A stretch of DNA of 64,000 bases from JAEUMD01 sp050250815 (GTDB lineage: Bacteria; Pseudomonadota; Alphaproteobacteria; Rhizobiales; Hyphomicrobiaceae): contig JBFWNY010000020.1 in assembly GCA_050250815.1 (NCBI GenBank), positions 3,234 through 67,233 of the forward strand. The letters run 5' to 3'. Both the position numbers and the translations under genes were made by a program. Below are positions 55,185-63,884 of the stretch, piece by piece. Under the pieces are notes generated by a model. That model was not told where the DNA came from and ran no database searches. It was given only the letters and a program-made list of their open reading frames with translations. Numbering within the stretch: the first letter of the stretch is position 1; the number at the start of each line of letters is the position of its first letter.

Positions 55185-56018
55185 ATGCGCACGCCGCGAT
55201 ACGCTTCCCTAAGCCGACGCCATCTCGTCCTGGCCGCGGCCATCCTGTCACCGGCGGTCGCCGCCTGCGCACTTCCCGCGAAAGGACAGGACATGATCCA
55301 GTATCTCGACCTCAAGTCCGACGAGTTCACCAAGGCCGATCTGACGCGCGCCGATGTCGAGCGTCTGATCCGGGAGGCCGGCGGGCCCAAGGGCCTCGAT
55401 CTGTCGGCGCGACGGCTGAATGGCCTCGACCTTTCGGGCATCGACCTGTCGGGAGCTAACCTGCAATCCGCCCGCATCAACAAGACCATCTTCAAGGGCG
55501 CGCGGCTTGATGGTGCCGTGCTCGATCAGGCCTGGGGGCTCGACGCTGATCTCTCCGGGGCTTCCCTACAGGGCGCAAGCCTGTTCTCGACCCAGCTCAT
55601 GGGTGCCAAGCTCGACGGCGCCGACTTCACCAACGCGCGCGTGGCCGCCGATTTCTCCCGCGCGAGCCTCAAGGGAGCGGTATTCCGCAAGGCCGACTTG
55701 TCGGCCGACATGCGCAATCAGTCGATGGGACTCATGCGCGGCGTCTTCCGCTCCGCCGACCTCACCGGCGCCACTTTCCGGGACGCCAACCTCGCCCGCG
55801 TCGTGCTCGAGTATGCCCGCCTCTCGGGGGCGGACTTGAGAGGCGCAAACCTCATGGGCGCGGAGATGGGCGGTGCCGACCTCACCGGCGCAGTCATCGA
55901 GGGCGCCAACTTCGACGAAGCCGACATCAACTCGGCGCGCCTCCTGGGCCTGAAGGGACGGTCGGCGGCCAACAAACTCGATGCCGCCAAGAACGGCGAC
56001 CGTGCCTTCTGGGATTGA
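55185..56018 (+). CDS. Pentapeptide-repeat lipoprotein
   Basis: A 277-residue protein. The N-terminus has twin arginines and a lipobox-like AVAAC with Cys28, so it is probably a lipoprotein. From about residue 75 it consists of A(D/N)LxX pentapeptide repeats (GIDLSGANLQSARI, ADLSGASLQGASLF, ADLTGATFRDANLARV, ADLRGANLMGAEMGGADL), predicted to fold as a right-handed quadrilateral beta-helix. The function of such lipoproteins is usually unknown. An upstream in-frame extension was rejected as it lacks a signal. Confidence 0.8.
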   Translation: MRTPRYASLSRRHLVLAAAILSPAVAACALPAKGQDMIQYLDLKSDEFTKADLTRADVERLIREAGGPKGLDLSARRLNGLDLSGIDLSGANLQSARINKTIFKGARLDGAVLDQAWGLDADLSGASLQGASLFSTQLMGAKLDGADFTNARVAADFSRASLKGAVFRKADLSADMRNQSMGLMRGVFRSADLTGATFRDANLARVVLEYARLSGADLRGANLMGAEMGGADLTGAVIEGANFDEADINSARLLGLKGRSAANKLDAAKNGDRAFWD

Positions 56019-56036
56019 AGACGGTTCGACCCGCCA

Positions 56037-56828
56037 TTACCGATCGAGCGCGCGCGCAGTGCTTGTGGCGGGCTGCGCGCCGCTGATCTCGATCACGAAC
56101 TTCTGCCTGATGGCGCGTCCGAAATCAGCAAAGCCTTGCGCCGGCAGGACGAAGGAGCCCGGCCCGCCAACCACGTTATCGCGATACCAGTCCTCCAGCG
56201 TCGCGGCCTCGCGGCCCTCCAGGATTGGCAGCCCGTTGATGACGGTGCCACGCGCGTTCATCTCGTCGCGAACTTGGGCCGTCGGCTCATCGGCATTGCA
56301 GTTGTCGCTACCGTCGCCCGATACATCGACGACGATCTTGGAGGCGGGCTCGGGCACCTGTGGCACGATCTTGTCAGTCACGAAGCGCAGCATGCGCGAC
56401 AGGCAGGTGAAGTCGCCACCTTCGCGCGGCAGCGTGCGAATCTTGAGTGCGGCCAGGGCCGCGTCCTGAGCGCTTCCGATCCGTATCCACGGCATCGACA
56501 GCTTGGGGCGATCGGCCCAGGTCACGAGAGCGAACAGGATGCCGCCACGGGGACCGTCCACGATGGCGCTCACGACGGCTGGATCTTCGAGGGCAGCGGC
56601 AATGCCATCGAGCTGCAACCGGTAGCGGCGCTCGTCGACCGAACTCGATACGTCCACCGACACGACGAGTGCCGTATCGACCGCCCGCGGGGACACGGTC
56701 TGCGGCGAACCGTACGTCGGTATGCCACCCGCGCGCGCAGAACCGATGCTGAGCGCGAAGGCCGCGATAACGGCCAGCGTGAGGACGGTACCGCGTATGG
56801 TCCTGTCGCGCGTCTTTCGGACAATCAC
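56037..56828 (-). CDS. DUF1194 family von Willebrand-like exported protein
   Basis: About 263 residues. GTG at 56828 with a GGGAGG box puts a signal peptide (GTVLTLAVIAAFALSIGSARA) at the N-terminus. The mature part has the MIDAS-like DVSSSVDERRYRLQLDG motif, VVSAIVDGPRGGILFALVTWADR and VVDVSGDGSDNCN, typical of the DUF1194/von Willebrand A fold. The longer frame from ATG 56927 is a less likely start. Convergent with the pentapeptide lipoprotein gene. Confidence 0.85.
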   Translation of the reverse strand: MIVRKTRDRTIRGTVLTLAVIAAFALSIGSARAGGIPTYGSPQTVSPRAVDTALVVSVDVSSSVDERRYRLQLDGIAAALEDPAVVSAIVDGPRGGILFALVTWADRPKLSMPWIRIGSAQDAALAALKIRTLPREGGDFTCLSRMLRFVTDKIVPQVPEPASKIVVDVSGDGSDNCNADEPTAQVRDEMNARGTVINGLPILEGREAATLEDWYRDNVVGGPGSFVLPAQGFADFGRAIRQKFVIEISGAQPATSTARALDR

Positions 56829-56960
56829 CGCGCCCCACCTCCCACTGGTGTTTTGTTGTTCAACGCGGGACCCCGTCACGACCGCGCCCGCCGGCGCCGA
56901 GCCGCTTTCATAATCAGCCGATAGCATTCTGCCATCTGCAAGGCTACGCGCGGCGCAACA

Positions 56961-57680
56961 TCACGGATTGTTGCTGTCGGAATGAGCTCTTGGCGCGCGC
57001 TGGCGCGCTGCGAACGTGAGCCAGATCGACAGCGCCAAGCCATACACGGCGCATACCCCGAGCAGGAGCCGGGCAGGCCAGGGCGCTGGAAAGCCGACGC
57101 TCGCCGCCCACGCAGCCGCCCCGGCCCACGCCGCCGTCATAATCAGCGTGACGGGCCGCAGCGCCAGCACACGTACCGGGTGCACCCAATGCATCGGCAC
57201 GAACGTGAGCACGACACCGGCGAGGATCAGCAGCTGCACCGCTCCCGGCGACATCTCGAAGGCGAACACATAGAAGGCCGCGATGTTCCAGATCGCCGGA
57301 AAACCCACGAACGCAAGCTCATCCGCCTTGCTCTCCACGTCTGCGAAATGGAACAGCGACGACAGCAGCACGAGTGCGGCAAGCGTGTAGGCAACCGCTG
57401 GCGGCCCAATCCTCCCGGCGACGAGAAGCGCTAGAACCGGCACGAAGACATAGGTGAGATAGTCGATCACGAGGTCTATGCGCTCGCCCGAGAACCGCGG
57501 CAGCCGCTCGACCACGCCGATGGCCCGGGCGATCGGCCCGTCGATACCGTCGATGACGAAGGCTATCCCCAGCCACACGAACATGCGCTCGAAGGCGCCG
57601 GCAATCGCTGCCTCGGTGGCAAACAGCGCGCAGAGCGCGCCCAGACCGGTCAGGAGATGGACGGCGGCGGCTGCCAGCAC
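56961..57680 (-). CDS. pcs: Phosphatidylcholine synthase
   Basis: A 239-residue membrane enzyme condensing CDP-diacylglycerol with choline. The CDP-alcohol phosphotransferase motif is visible: DGIDGPIARAIGVVERLPRFSGERIDLVIDY, with the four catalytic aspartates. About eight transmembrane helices. It starts at GTG with a GAGG box. The Pcs pathway is typical of Hyphomicrobiales. Confidence 0.93.
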   Translation of the reverse strand: MLAAAAVHLLTGLGALCALFATEAAIAGAFERMFVWLGIAFVIDGIDGPIARAIGVVERLPRFSGERIDLVIDYLTYVFVPVLALLVAGRIGPPAVAYTLAALVLLSSLFHFADVESKADELAFVGFPAIWNIAAFYVFAFEMSPGAVQLLILAGVVLTFVPMHWVHPVRVLALRPVTLIMTAAWAGAAAWAASVGFPAPWPARLLLGVCAVYGLALSIWLTFAARQRAPRAHSDSNNP

Positions 57681-57761
57681 GGATTTTGCCTCTTCGTCGC
57701 GGGCCCCGCATCATAGTGTGGAATCGTCACCCTCGCCCGCGATTCTCGGAGCGGAAACGAA

Positions 57762-57785
57762 AACGGGGACCCGAAGGTCCCCGTT
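57762..57785 (-). terminator. Terminator after small exported protein gene
   Basis: On the minus strand AACGGGGACC, a TTCG tetraloop and GGTCCCCGTT form a perfect 10-base stem followed by TTCGTTTC. It lies 27 bases past the stop of the small exported gene. Confidence 0.85.
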
Positions 57786-57812
57786 GAAACTCAGTACTCG
57801 GCGAACCCGCGG

Positions 57813-58160
57813 TCAGAAGCGATGCTTGACCGTGCCGCGGATGCGCAGCGAGTCGTCGTCCTGGCTCTCCGGCGCCAACTGCTGCTTGGGCTCGGAGGCT
57901 GAGCCGTAGAGCAGCTCCAGACCGAAATCCATCTTCGGCAACACGCCCAGCCGGCCGAGACCGGGGATGCGTACTTCGGTGCCACCGGCTGCTGGCTGGG
58001 CCGAGCCCGGAACGGAGAAATCCATCTTGGCGGCCGGCGCCACGGGCGCGGCCTGCGGTGCTTGGGCGCCGCTGGCACCCTGCTGCTCCTGGAAGGCGCC
58101 CGCGGCCGTGGACATGGCCATCAGTGCTGCCGTGAGCAGTATTGCTCTTATTGGTCTCAT
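57813..58160 (-). CDS. Small exported protein, unknown
   Basis: A 115-residue exported protein: signal to about residue 22 (TAAGA), then a glutamine/proline/alanine-rich linker, GGTEVRIPGLGRLGVLPKMDFGLELLYG and an end in LRIRGTVKHRF. The terminal phenylalanine resembles outer-membrane barrel signatures, but the chain is too short for a full barrel. Unrecognised family. Confidence 0.65.
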   Translation of the reverse strand: MRPIRAILLTAALMAMSTAAGAFQEQQGASGAQAPQAAPVAPAAKMDFSVPGSAQPAAGGTEVRIPGLGRLGVLPKMDFGLELLYGSASEPKQQLAPESQDDDSLRIRGTVKHRF

Positions 58161-58420
58161 CTCGAACTACCCCGCGGTCGTTGAACGCCGCACTCGCTGG
58201 AGCCGACAATGCTGCTTTGTGATCGCTGCCACAAGCATCAATCAGGGTTGGTTAAGCCCTGCTGAACAATTGACCCGGACGGTGTGCCTTCGCGGTCATG
58301 TGGCGTGTTTTCCACATTCAAACATCGTCTTTTCGGCGCCGTCCCGCCGCCTCTACTTTTCCACAGTTCTTCATACGTTCGCATGGGCGCGCCGACCAGT
58401 CGATAGTGCCTCGGACAGCG

Positions 58421-58448
58421 AAAAGGCCGCACCCGGAGGTGCGGCCTT
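58421..58448 (-). terminator. Terminator of porin gene 1
   Basis: GGCCGCACC and GGTGCGGCC form a stem with TTTT following on the minus strand, just past the porin stop codon. An identical hairpin follows porin gene 2. Confidence 0.88.
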
Positions 58449-58476
58449 CCCTAACTTTGGTCTCGAACGGGCCAGA

Positions 58477-59781
58477 TCAGAACTTGATCACTGCGCCCGT
58501 GTAGACGGTGTGGATGGTGTCGAGCGGAGCGGCACCAACGCCGGTCGCGGCGAAGTCGGCTTCCCAGGCGCGGTAGCCCAGGTAGAGCTGCATCGCAGCA
58601 GCGTCGATGTCTTGCGAGACGCCGAAGCCCCACGACGTCAGGTCCGAGTTCGTCACGACCTGGCCGGCACCCACGTTGGCAATCGCCACGCCGTTCGAGT
58701 TGAGGATGTTGTTGCCAGCGCCGATAACCAGACCCTCGAGAGCACCGGAGGCCTCAGAGTACTCGGCGAAGATCGACGTCTTACCGAGCGCGAAGAACTT
58801 CCGGTAGATACCACCGGCGACATACCAGTAGTTGAAGTCCGACTTGCCGATGAGGTCGAAGTCGCGGTGGATGGCCGCGAAGTTGACGAACAGGCCGGTC
58901 GGCACGTGGATGACGCTGACCGATCCGCGGATCTCGTCGTAGTCAGCCGGCACGTCCGCGATGTAGTTGCGGCGAGCGCCGTTCTCGTTGTTCTCGTAGT
59001 AGCCGATGCCACCGGCGATCTTGACGCCGTTGAACTCACCCGCATAACGCAGGGCGACGTCCCAGACATCGTCCTCACCCCAGGCCGCCGAGAGCACGAA
59101 GCCCGCGAGAGACGGCGAGTTGTAGCGAACGATGTTGCCGCGGTCCGTATCCAGGAACTGCCAGAGCTGAGCGCCCGACACGTTCAGGTACGTGTTGGTG
59201 CCGCCGATGTGGAAGCGGAAGCCCGCACCGGCTGTCGAGTTGTGGTTCGAAGCCGTGGCCGGCGAGGTGCCGCCCAGCGAGTAGAGCACGATGTCGTCGG
59301 TCGCGTGGCTCGTCTGACCGACCCACACCTCGCCGAGCGTCTTGCTCTTCAGGTACCAAGCCGAGTGACGCAGGCGCGGCTGGCGAGCCGGGTCGTCGTC
59401 CCACTGCGTGACGGAGGCGCCGATCGCACCCTCGAAGTCGATTTCGATGTAGTAGCCAGCCGACCAGTCGGCCGTGATGGCCGCGGAACCCTTGAACCGG
59501 AAGCGGCTCGACGAATAGCTGTTGGTCACCTGGTAGGCGTTCGACTCAAGGCCGTCGTCCCAGAAGAACACCAGCTCGTTCACCTGACCGGAAACTTCCA
59601 GGCTGACCTTACGGTTGCCCTTGCGGGCGGTGGTGGCTTCAAGCTCTGCAATGCGCTCCTCAAGGTCGGCGCAGCAGTCGCCGCCAAGGTCCGCGGCAGA
59701 CGCGCCACTCGTCGAAAAGACGGCGGCGGCAGCGGCGGCGATGGCGATCAGGCTGGTCCTTTTCATCAGTCCCCCAATCAT
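58477..59781 (-). CDS. Porin 1 (porin_2-like outer-membrane protein)
   Basis: A 434-residue trimeric porin. Signal to about residue 30 (SGASA, then ADLGG), then CCADLEERIAELEATTARKG, an N-terminal helical segment with adjacent cysteines that resembles a coiled coil, followed by GNRKVSLEVSGQVNE and a beta-barrel of alternating hydrophobic strands, ending in ...GAVIKF. The ATG at 59781 matches the start of porin 3 by homology (MIGGLMKRTS versus MTGGLIRKTS) and has a GGAG box; the alternative is ATG 59766. It has its own promoter and terminator. Confidence 0.93.
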   Translation of the reverse strand: MIGGLMKRTSLIAIAAAAAAVFSTSGASAADLGGDCCADLEERIAELEATTARKGNRKVSLEVSGQVNELVFFWDDGLESNAYQVTNSYSSSRFRFKGSAAITADWSAGYYIEIDFEGAIGASVTQWDDDPARQPRLRHSAWYLKSKTLGEVWVGQTSHATDDIVLYSLGGTSPATASNHNSTAGAGFRFHIGGTNTYLNVSGAQLWQFLDTDRGNIVRYNSPSLAGFVLSAAWGEDDVWDVALRYAGEFNGVKIAGGIGYYENNENGARRNYIADVPADYDEIRGSVSVIHVPTGLFVNFAAIHRDFDLIGKSDFNYWYVAGGIYRKFFALGKTSIFAEYSEASGALEGLVIGAGNNILNSNGVAIANVGAGQVVTNSDLTSWGFGVSQDIDAAAMQLYLGYRAWEADFAATGVGAAPLDTIHTVYTGAVIKF

Positions 59782-60110
59782 TGTCATCTCCACTAGGGTA
59801 AGTCCGTCGATGCGGGAAGCACACGCGCGGCCTGGCTGTTCGAAGACCCGTGTCCTCACCGGGCAGCACGCACGTGCCTCAACGCACGCGGCTCGGTCGG
59901 AACACGCTCGTTCACTCGGACGCTACTGGAGGACTTGTGAGTTACGCAGTCGGAGATCGTGGTCGCCAGGCTACTTCCCGCGGCGGACATCCCGGAGCGG
60001 CCTGCGTGCTGTGTGCAGAACCCCCGGCATGCCTGCGTCTTGGCCATGATGGCCAACCACGTGACTCGCAAACATGAGTCCTGTGTAGGCAACCCAAGCG
60101 GGATGGGCAA
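59782..60110 (-). promoter_or_regulatory. Porin 1 promoter, inverted repeat and leader
   Basis: On the minus strand, TTGCCC (60110-60105) and TACACA (60087-60082) are separated by 17 bases. Immediately downstream GGACTC and GAGTC form an inverted repeat within 60063-60081, overlapping the predicted start site near 60075. After six bases the palindrome TTGGCCATGATGGCCAA follows (60040-60056), which can form an RNA hairpin. The leader to the ATG is about 294 bases and its last 130 bases are highly similar to those of porin 2. Confidence 0.6.
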
Positions 60111-60203
60111 TTCCATTGATGTAGAAGCTATAGCTTTGATCCGGAATTGTTGCTTATTAGAAACATTGGATGTGGATACATTTGCTCATTGGGGAGCACG
60201 CAG

Positions 60204-60231
60204 AAAAGGCCGCACCCGGAGGTGCGGCCTT
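60204..60231 (-). terminator. Terminator of porin gene 2
   Basis: The same GGCCGCACC stem with GGTGCGGCC and TTTT as after porin 1, on the minus strand just downstream of the porin 2 stop. Confidence 0.88.
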
Positions 60232-60259
60232 CCCTAAGTCAGGTCTTGGAGAGGCTAGA

Positions 60260-61564
60260 TCAGAACTTGATCACAGCGCCCGTGTAGACCGTGTGGATGG
60301 TGTCGAGCGGAGCGGCACCGAGGACCGTCACGGCGAAGTCAGCTTCCCAGGCGCGGTAGCCCAGGTAGAGCTGCATTGCAGCCGCGTCGATATCCTGCGA
60401 GATACCGAAGCCCCACGACGTCAGGTCCGAGTTCGTCACGACCTGGCCGGCGCCGACGTTGGCAATCGCATTGCCGTTCGCGTCGAGGATGTTGTTGCCA
60501 GCGCCGACAACCAGACCCTCGAGAGCACCAGAAGCTTCGGAGTACTCGGCGTAGATCGAGGTCTTGCCGATGTCGAAGAACTTCCGGTAGATACCGCCAG
60601 CGACGTACCAGTAGTTGAAGTCCGACTTGCCGATGAGGTCGAAGTCGCGGTGGATGCCCGCCAGGTTGACGAACAGGCCGGTCGGAACGTGGATGACGCT
60701 GACCGATCCGCGGATCTCGTCGAAGTCGGCCGGCACGTCCGCAATGAAGTTGCGGCGAGCGCCGTTCTCGTTGTTCTCGTAGTAGCCGATGCCACCGGCG
60801 ATCTTCACGCCGTTGAACTCACCGGCATAGCGCAGGGCGACGTCCCAGACATCGTCCTCACCCCAGGCCGCCGAGAGCACGAAGCCCGCGAGAGACGGCG
60901 AGTCGTAGCGAACGATGTTGCCGCGGTCCGTATCCAGGAACTGCCACAGCTGAGCGCCCGACAGGTTCAGATACGTGTTGGTACCGCCGATGTGGAAGCG
61001 GAAGGCGGCGCCGGCCGTCGAGTTGTGGTTCGAAGCCGTGGCCGGCGAGGTGCCGCCCAGCGAGTAGAGCACGATGTCGTCGGTCGCGTGGCTGTACTGG
61101 CCAACCCACACCGAGCCGAGGCGATCCGACTTCAAGTACCAAGCCGAGTGACGCAGGCGCGGCTGGCGAGCCGGGTCGTCGTCGAACTGCGTGACGGAGG
61201 AGCCGATCGCGCCTTCGAAGTCGATTTCGATGTAGTAGCCGGCCGACCACTCAGCGTTGATCTTGGCCGAGCCCTTGAACCGGAAGCGGCTGGACGAATA
61301 GCTGTTCGTCGTCTGGTAGACGTTCGACTCGAGGCCGTCGTCCCAGAAGAACACCAGCTCGTTCACCTGGCCGGAAACTTCCAGGCTGACCTTGCGGTTG
61401 CCCTTGCGGGCGGTGGTGGCTTCAAGCTCTGCAATGCGCTCCTCAAGGTCGGCGCAGCAGTCGCCGCCAAGGTCCGCGGCAGACGCGCCACTCGTCGAGA
61501 AGACGGCGGCGGCAGCGGCGGCGATGGCGATCAGGCTGGTCCTTTTCATCAGTCCCCCAATCAT
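60260..61564 (-). CDS. Porin 2
   Basis: A 434-residue paralogue of porin 1, nearly identical over most of its length. The start MIGGLMKRTS, the CCADLEERIAELEATTARKG N-terminal segment and the barrel strands are all the same, with scattered changes such as FDDDPARQ for WDDDPARQ and differences in the loops near residues 350-370. It probably arose by recent tandem duplication, including the leader. Expression pattern is likely similar, since the promoter module is conserved. Confidence 0.92.
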   Translation of the reverse strand: MIGGLMKRTSLIAIAAAAAAVFSTSGASAADLGGDCCADLEERIAELEATTARKGNRKVSLEVSGQVNELVFFWDDGLESNVYQTTNSYSSSRFRFKGSAKINAEWSAGYYIEIDFEGAIGSSVTQFDDDPARQPRLRHSAWYLKSDRLGSVWVGQYSHATDDIVLYSLGGTSPATASNHNSTAGAAFRFHIGGTNTYLNLSGAQLWQFLDTDRGNIVRYDSPSLAGFVLSAAWGEDDVWDVALRYAGEFNGVKIAGGIGYYENNENGARRNFIADVPADFDEIRGSVSVIHVPTGLFVNLAGIHRDFDLIGKSDFNYWYVAGGIYRKFFDIGKTSIYAEYSEASGALEGLVVGAGNNILDANGNAIANVGAGQVVTNSDLTSWGFGISQDIDAAAMQLYLGYRAWEADFAVTVLGAAPLDTIHTVYTGAVIKF

Positions 61565-61899
61565 TGTCATCTCCACTAGGGTAAGTCCGGCGGTGCGGGA
61601 AGTGCACGCGCGGCCCGGCGTCAGGGGCGTGTCCTCACCGAGCAGCACGCACGCGCGTGAACGCACGCGGCTCGGAAAGAACGCGCTACGCTTGAGACGC
61701 TACAGAACAGAGGCAGATACGCAGTCCAGAGGCGGTGGCTGCCGGGCAAGCTTCCCGCGAGAGGCTTTCCGTTCCGGACCACGGCTACCAGGCACCGGGT
61801 TCGGGAGGCATCGGAAGGCCGCTCTAATGGGTCCCTTAAGACCCACCACACGACTCGCAAACATGAGTCCTGTCTAATGTAGGCTCCGGGCCCCGGCAA
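61565..61899 (-). promoter_or_regulatory. Porin 2 promoter, inverted repeat and leader
   Basis: TTGCCG (61899-61894) and TAGACA (61876-61871) on the minus strand, separated by 17 bases, followed by the same 22-base inverted-repeat element (61852-61873) as at porin 1. Six bases further comes a hairpin of different sequence: TGGGTC and GACCCA around CCTTAA (61828-61845). The 210 bases between 61900 and 62117 hold no feature I can identify. Confidence 0.6.
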
Positions 61900-62117
61900 T
61901 TGCGCGCATCGGCAACCAGCTGCTTTGGCATGCAAATGTTGCCGGGACGACACCGATGTTTGACATCAAAACAACAGCCTGACACCGGACGATCATCGCA
62001 GAAAATATTTCATATATTTCAATGCTCTGCGTTATTACTCCCGCGCTTGGCCGGGCGCGAACGTGAGGCCGAAGCGCAACTCGGCGTCCTCTGGCGCGTG
62101 GATGACGGGGAAAAGTT

Positions 62118-62147
62118 GAAGGCCGCGCTCGGGTGAGCGCGGCCTTC
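62118..62147 (-). terminator. Terminator of porin gene 3
   Basis: GAAGGCCGCGCTC and GAGCGCGGCCTTC pair around a short loop; on the minus strand the stem is followed by AACTTTTCCCC, just past the porin 3 stop. Confidence 0.85.
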
Positions 62148-62170
62148 AGACATCTCAACTCGAGTGCCGA

Positions 62171-63481
62171 TCAGAACTGGATGCGGGCACCCGTGAAGAC
62201 GGTGTGGATCGTGTCGAGCGGTGCCGGGCCAAGGCCCGTCAGAGCGAAGTCAGCTTCCCAGGCGCGGTAGCCCAGGTAGATCTGCATCGCGGCCGCATCG
62301 ACGTCCTGCGATACGCCGAAGCCCCAGGACGTGATGTCCGAGTTGGTCACGAGCTGACCAGCGCCGACACCCGCGATTGCGTTGCCGTTGGCATCGAACC
62401 GGCCGATGCCCGCTGCGCCGACCACCAGACCCTCAAGAGCGCCCGTCGCCTCGGAGTACTCGCCGTAGATCGACGTCTTACCGATGTCGAAGAACTTCCG
62501 GTAAATACCGCCAGCGACGTACCAGTAGTTGAAGTCCGCCTTGCCGGCGAGGTCGAACTCGCGGTGAATGGCCGCGAAGTTGGCAAACAGGCCGGTCGGC
62601 GTGTGGATCACGGACACCGAGCCGCGGATCTCGTCGAAGTCGGCCGGCACGTCCGCAATGAAGTTGCGGCGAGCGCCGTTCTCGTTGTTCTCGTAGTAGC
62701 CGATGCCACCGGCGATCTTCACGCCGTTGAACTCACCGGCATAGCGCAGGGCTACGTCCCAGACATCGTCCTCACCCCAGGCCGCCGAGAGCACGAAGCC
62801 CGCGAGAGACGGCGAGTCGTAGCGAACGATGTTGCCGCGGTCCGTATCCAGGAACTGCCACAGCTGCGAGCCCGACAGGTTCAGGTAGAGGTTGGAACCG
62901 CCGATGTGGAAGCGGAAGCTGGCGCCGGCCGTCGAGTTGTGGTTCGAAGCCGTGGCCGGCGAGTTGCCGCCCAGCGAGTAGAGCACGATGTCGTCGGTCG
63001 CGTGGCTGTACTGGCCAACCCACACCGAGCCGAGCGTGTTGCTCTTCAAGTACCACGCCGAGTGACGCAGGCGCGGCTGGCGAGCCGGGTCGTCGTCCCA
63101 CTGCGTGACGGAGGCGCCGATCGCGCCTTCGAAGTCGATTTCGATGTAGTAGCCGGCCGACCAGTCGGCCGTGATCTTCGCTGAGCCCTTCATGCGGAAG
63201 CGGCTAGACGAATAGGTGTTCGTCGTCTGGTAGACGTTCGACTCAAGGCCGTCGTCCCAGAAGAACACCAGCTCGTTCACCTGACCGGAAACTTCCAGGC
63301 TGACCTTGCGGTTACCCTTGCGTGCGGTGGTGGCTTCGAGCTCGGCGACGCGCTCCTCGAGGTCAGCGCAGCAATCGCCACCTAGATCGGCAGCCTGCGC
63401 GGACGAAATGCCGCCCATAACAAGACCAGCCGCAGCGACCATGGCCGCGAAGCTCGTCTTCCTGATCAGTCCCCCAGTCAT
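62171..63481 (-). CDS. Porin 3
   Basis: A 436-residue porin, more diverged than porins 1 and 2, with signal MTGGLIRKTSFAAMVAAAGLVMGG, the same CCADLEERVAELEATTARKG N-terminal segment and barrel, and FDANGNAIAGVGAGQLV near 360. The start at 63481 is certain by homology and an AGAGTG region. Its upstream region (63482-63884, 403 bases) lacks the porin 1/2 promoter element, so its control probably differs. Confidence 0.92.
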   Translation of the reverse strand: MTGGLIRKTSFAAMVAAAGLVMGGISSAQAADLGGDCCADLEERVAELEATTARKGNRKVSLEVSGQVNELVFFWDDGLESNVYQTTNTYSSSRFRMKGSAKITADWSAGYYIEIDFEGAIGASVTQWDDDPARQPRLRHSAWYLKSNTLGSVWVGQYSHATDDIVLYSLGGNSPATASNHNSTAGASFRFHIGGSNLYLNLSGSQLWQFLDTDRGNIVRYDSPSLAGFVLSAAWGEDDVWDVALRYAGEFNGVKIAGGIGYYENNENGARRNFIADVPADFDEIRGSVSVIHTPTGLFANFAAIHREFDLAGKADFNYWYVAGGIYRKFFDIGKTSIYGEYSEATGALEGLVVGAAGIGRFDANGNAIAGVGAGQLVTNSDITSWGFGVSQDVDAAAMQIYLGYRAWEADFALTGLGPAPLDTIHTVFTGARIQF

Positions 63482-63884
63482 ATTACACTCTCCGATCACT
63501 GACGCTACCGGCACGCACGACGGTGAAAGACTCGCAGTGTCGCACCACATCCCACGTGAGGCTGGAACCGAATGCCGTGTCGGGATTGGACACAACGTTG
63601 CAGCCAGCTACCCATGAGTTAACCGGGCGCCCGGGGCGGCGTAAACAGTGAATGCACGGAGACAACATCATCGCGCGTTGCTAGTGGCAGATGTGCCACG
63701 CGCCTGATTCGGCGTAGCGCGGAAATCCGTTTTGATTCAATCGGGACCCGAGGCGTTGCACCTATCCGGGTCCAACCCAAGCGCAACTCGTTCGCGCCTC
63801 CCAAACCGTTCCCAAGTGCGGTTCCACACTCAAAGCAGGGAAGGCAACCGGGGCCGCTGATACGGCCCCGGCGATTGTGTGGTG
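63482..63884. other. Intergenic region upstream of porin 3
   Basis: 403 bases between porin 3 and the truncated porin 4, both on the minus strand. It contains no gene. CCGGGGCCG and CGGCCCCGG at 63849-63872 form a GC hairpin that probably terminates porin 4. The octamer GACTCGCA (63529-63536) recalls the porin 1/2 element, but the matching half is absent. Confidence 0.4.

Noticed and set aside
57967..59796. Long plus-strand open frame of 609 codons opposite porin 1
   Set aside because: It is the mirror of the porin coding sequence in GC-rich DNA, has no ribosome binding site, no recognisable family, and the same antisense frame appears opposite porins 2 and 3.
60057..60075. Leaderless upstream ORF starting at the ATG inside the inverted repeat
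   Set aside because: The porin 1 and porin 2 versions diverge after four codons, so there is no conserved peptide.
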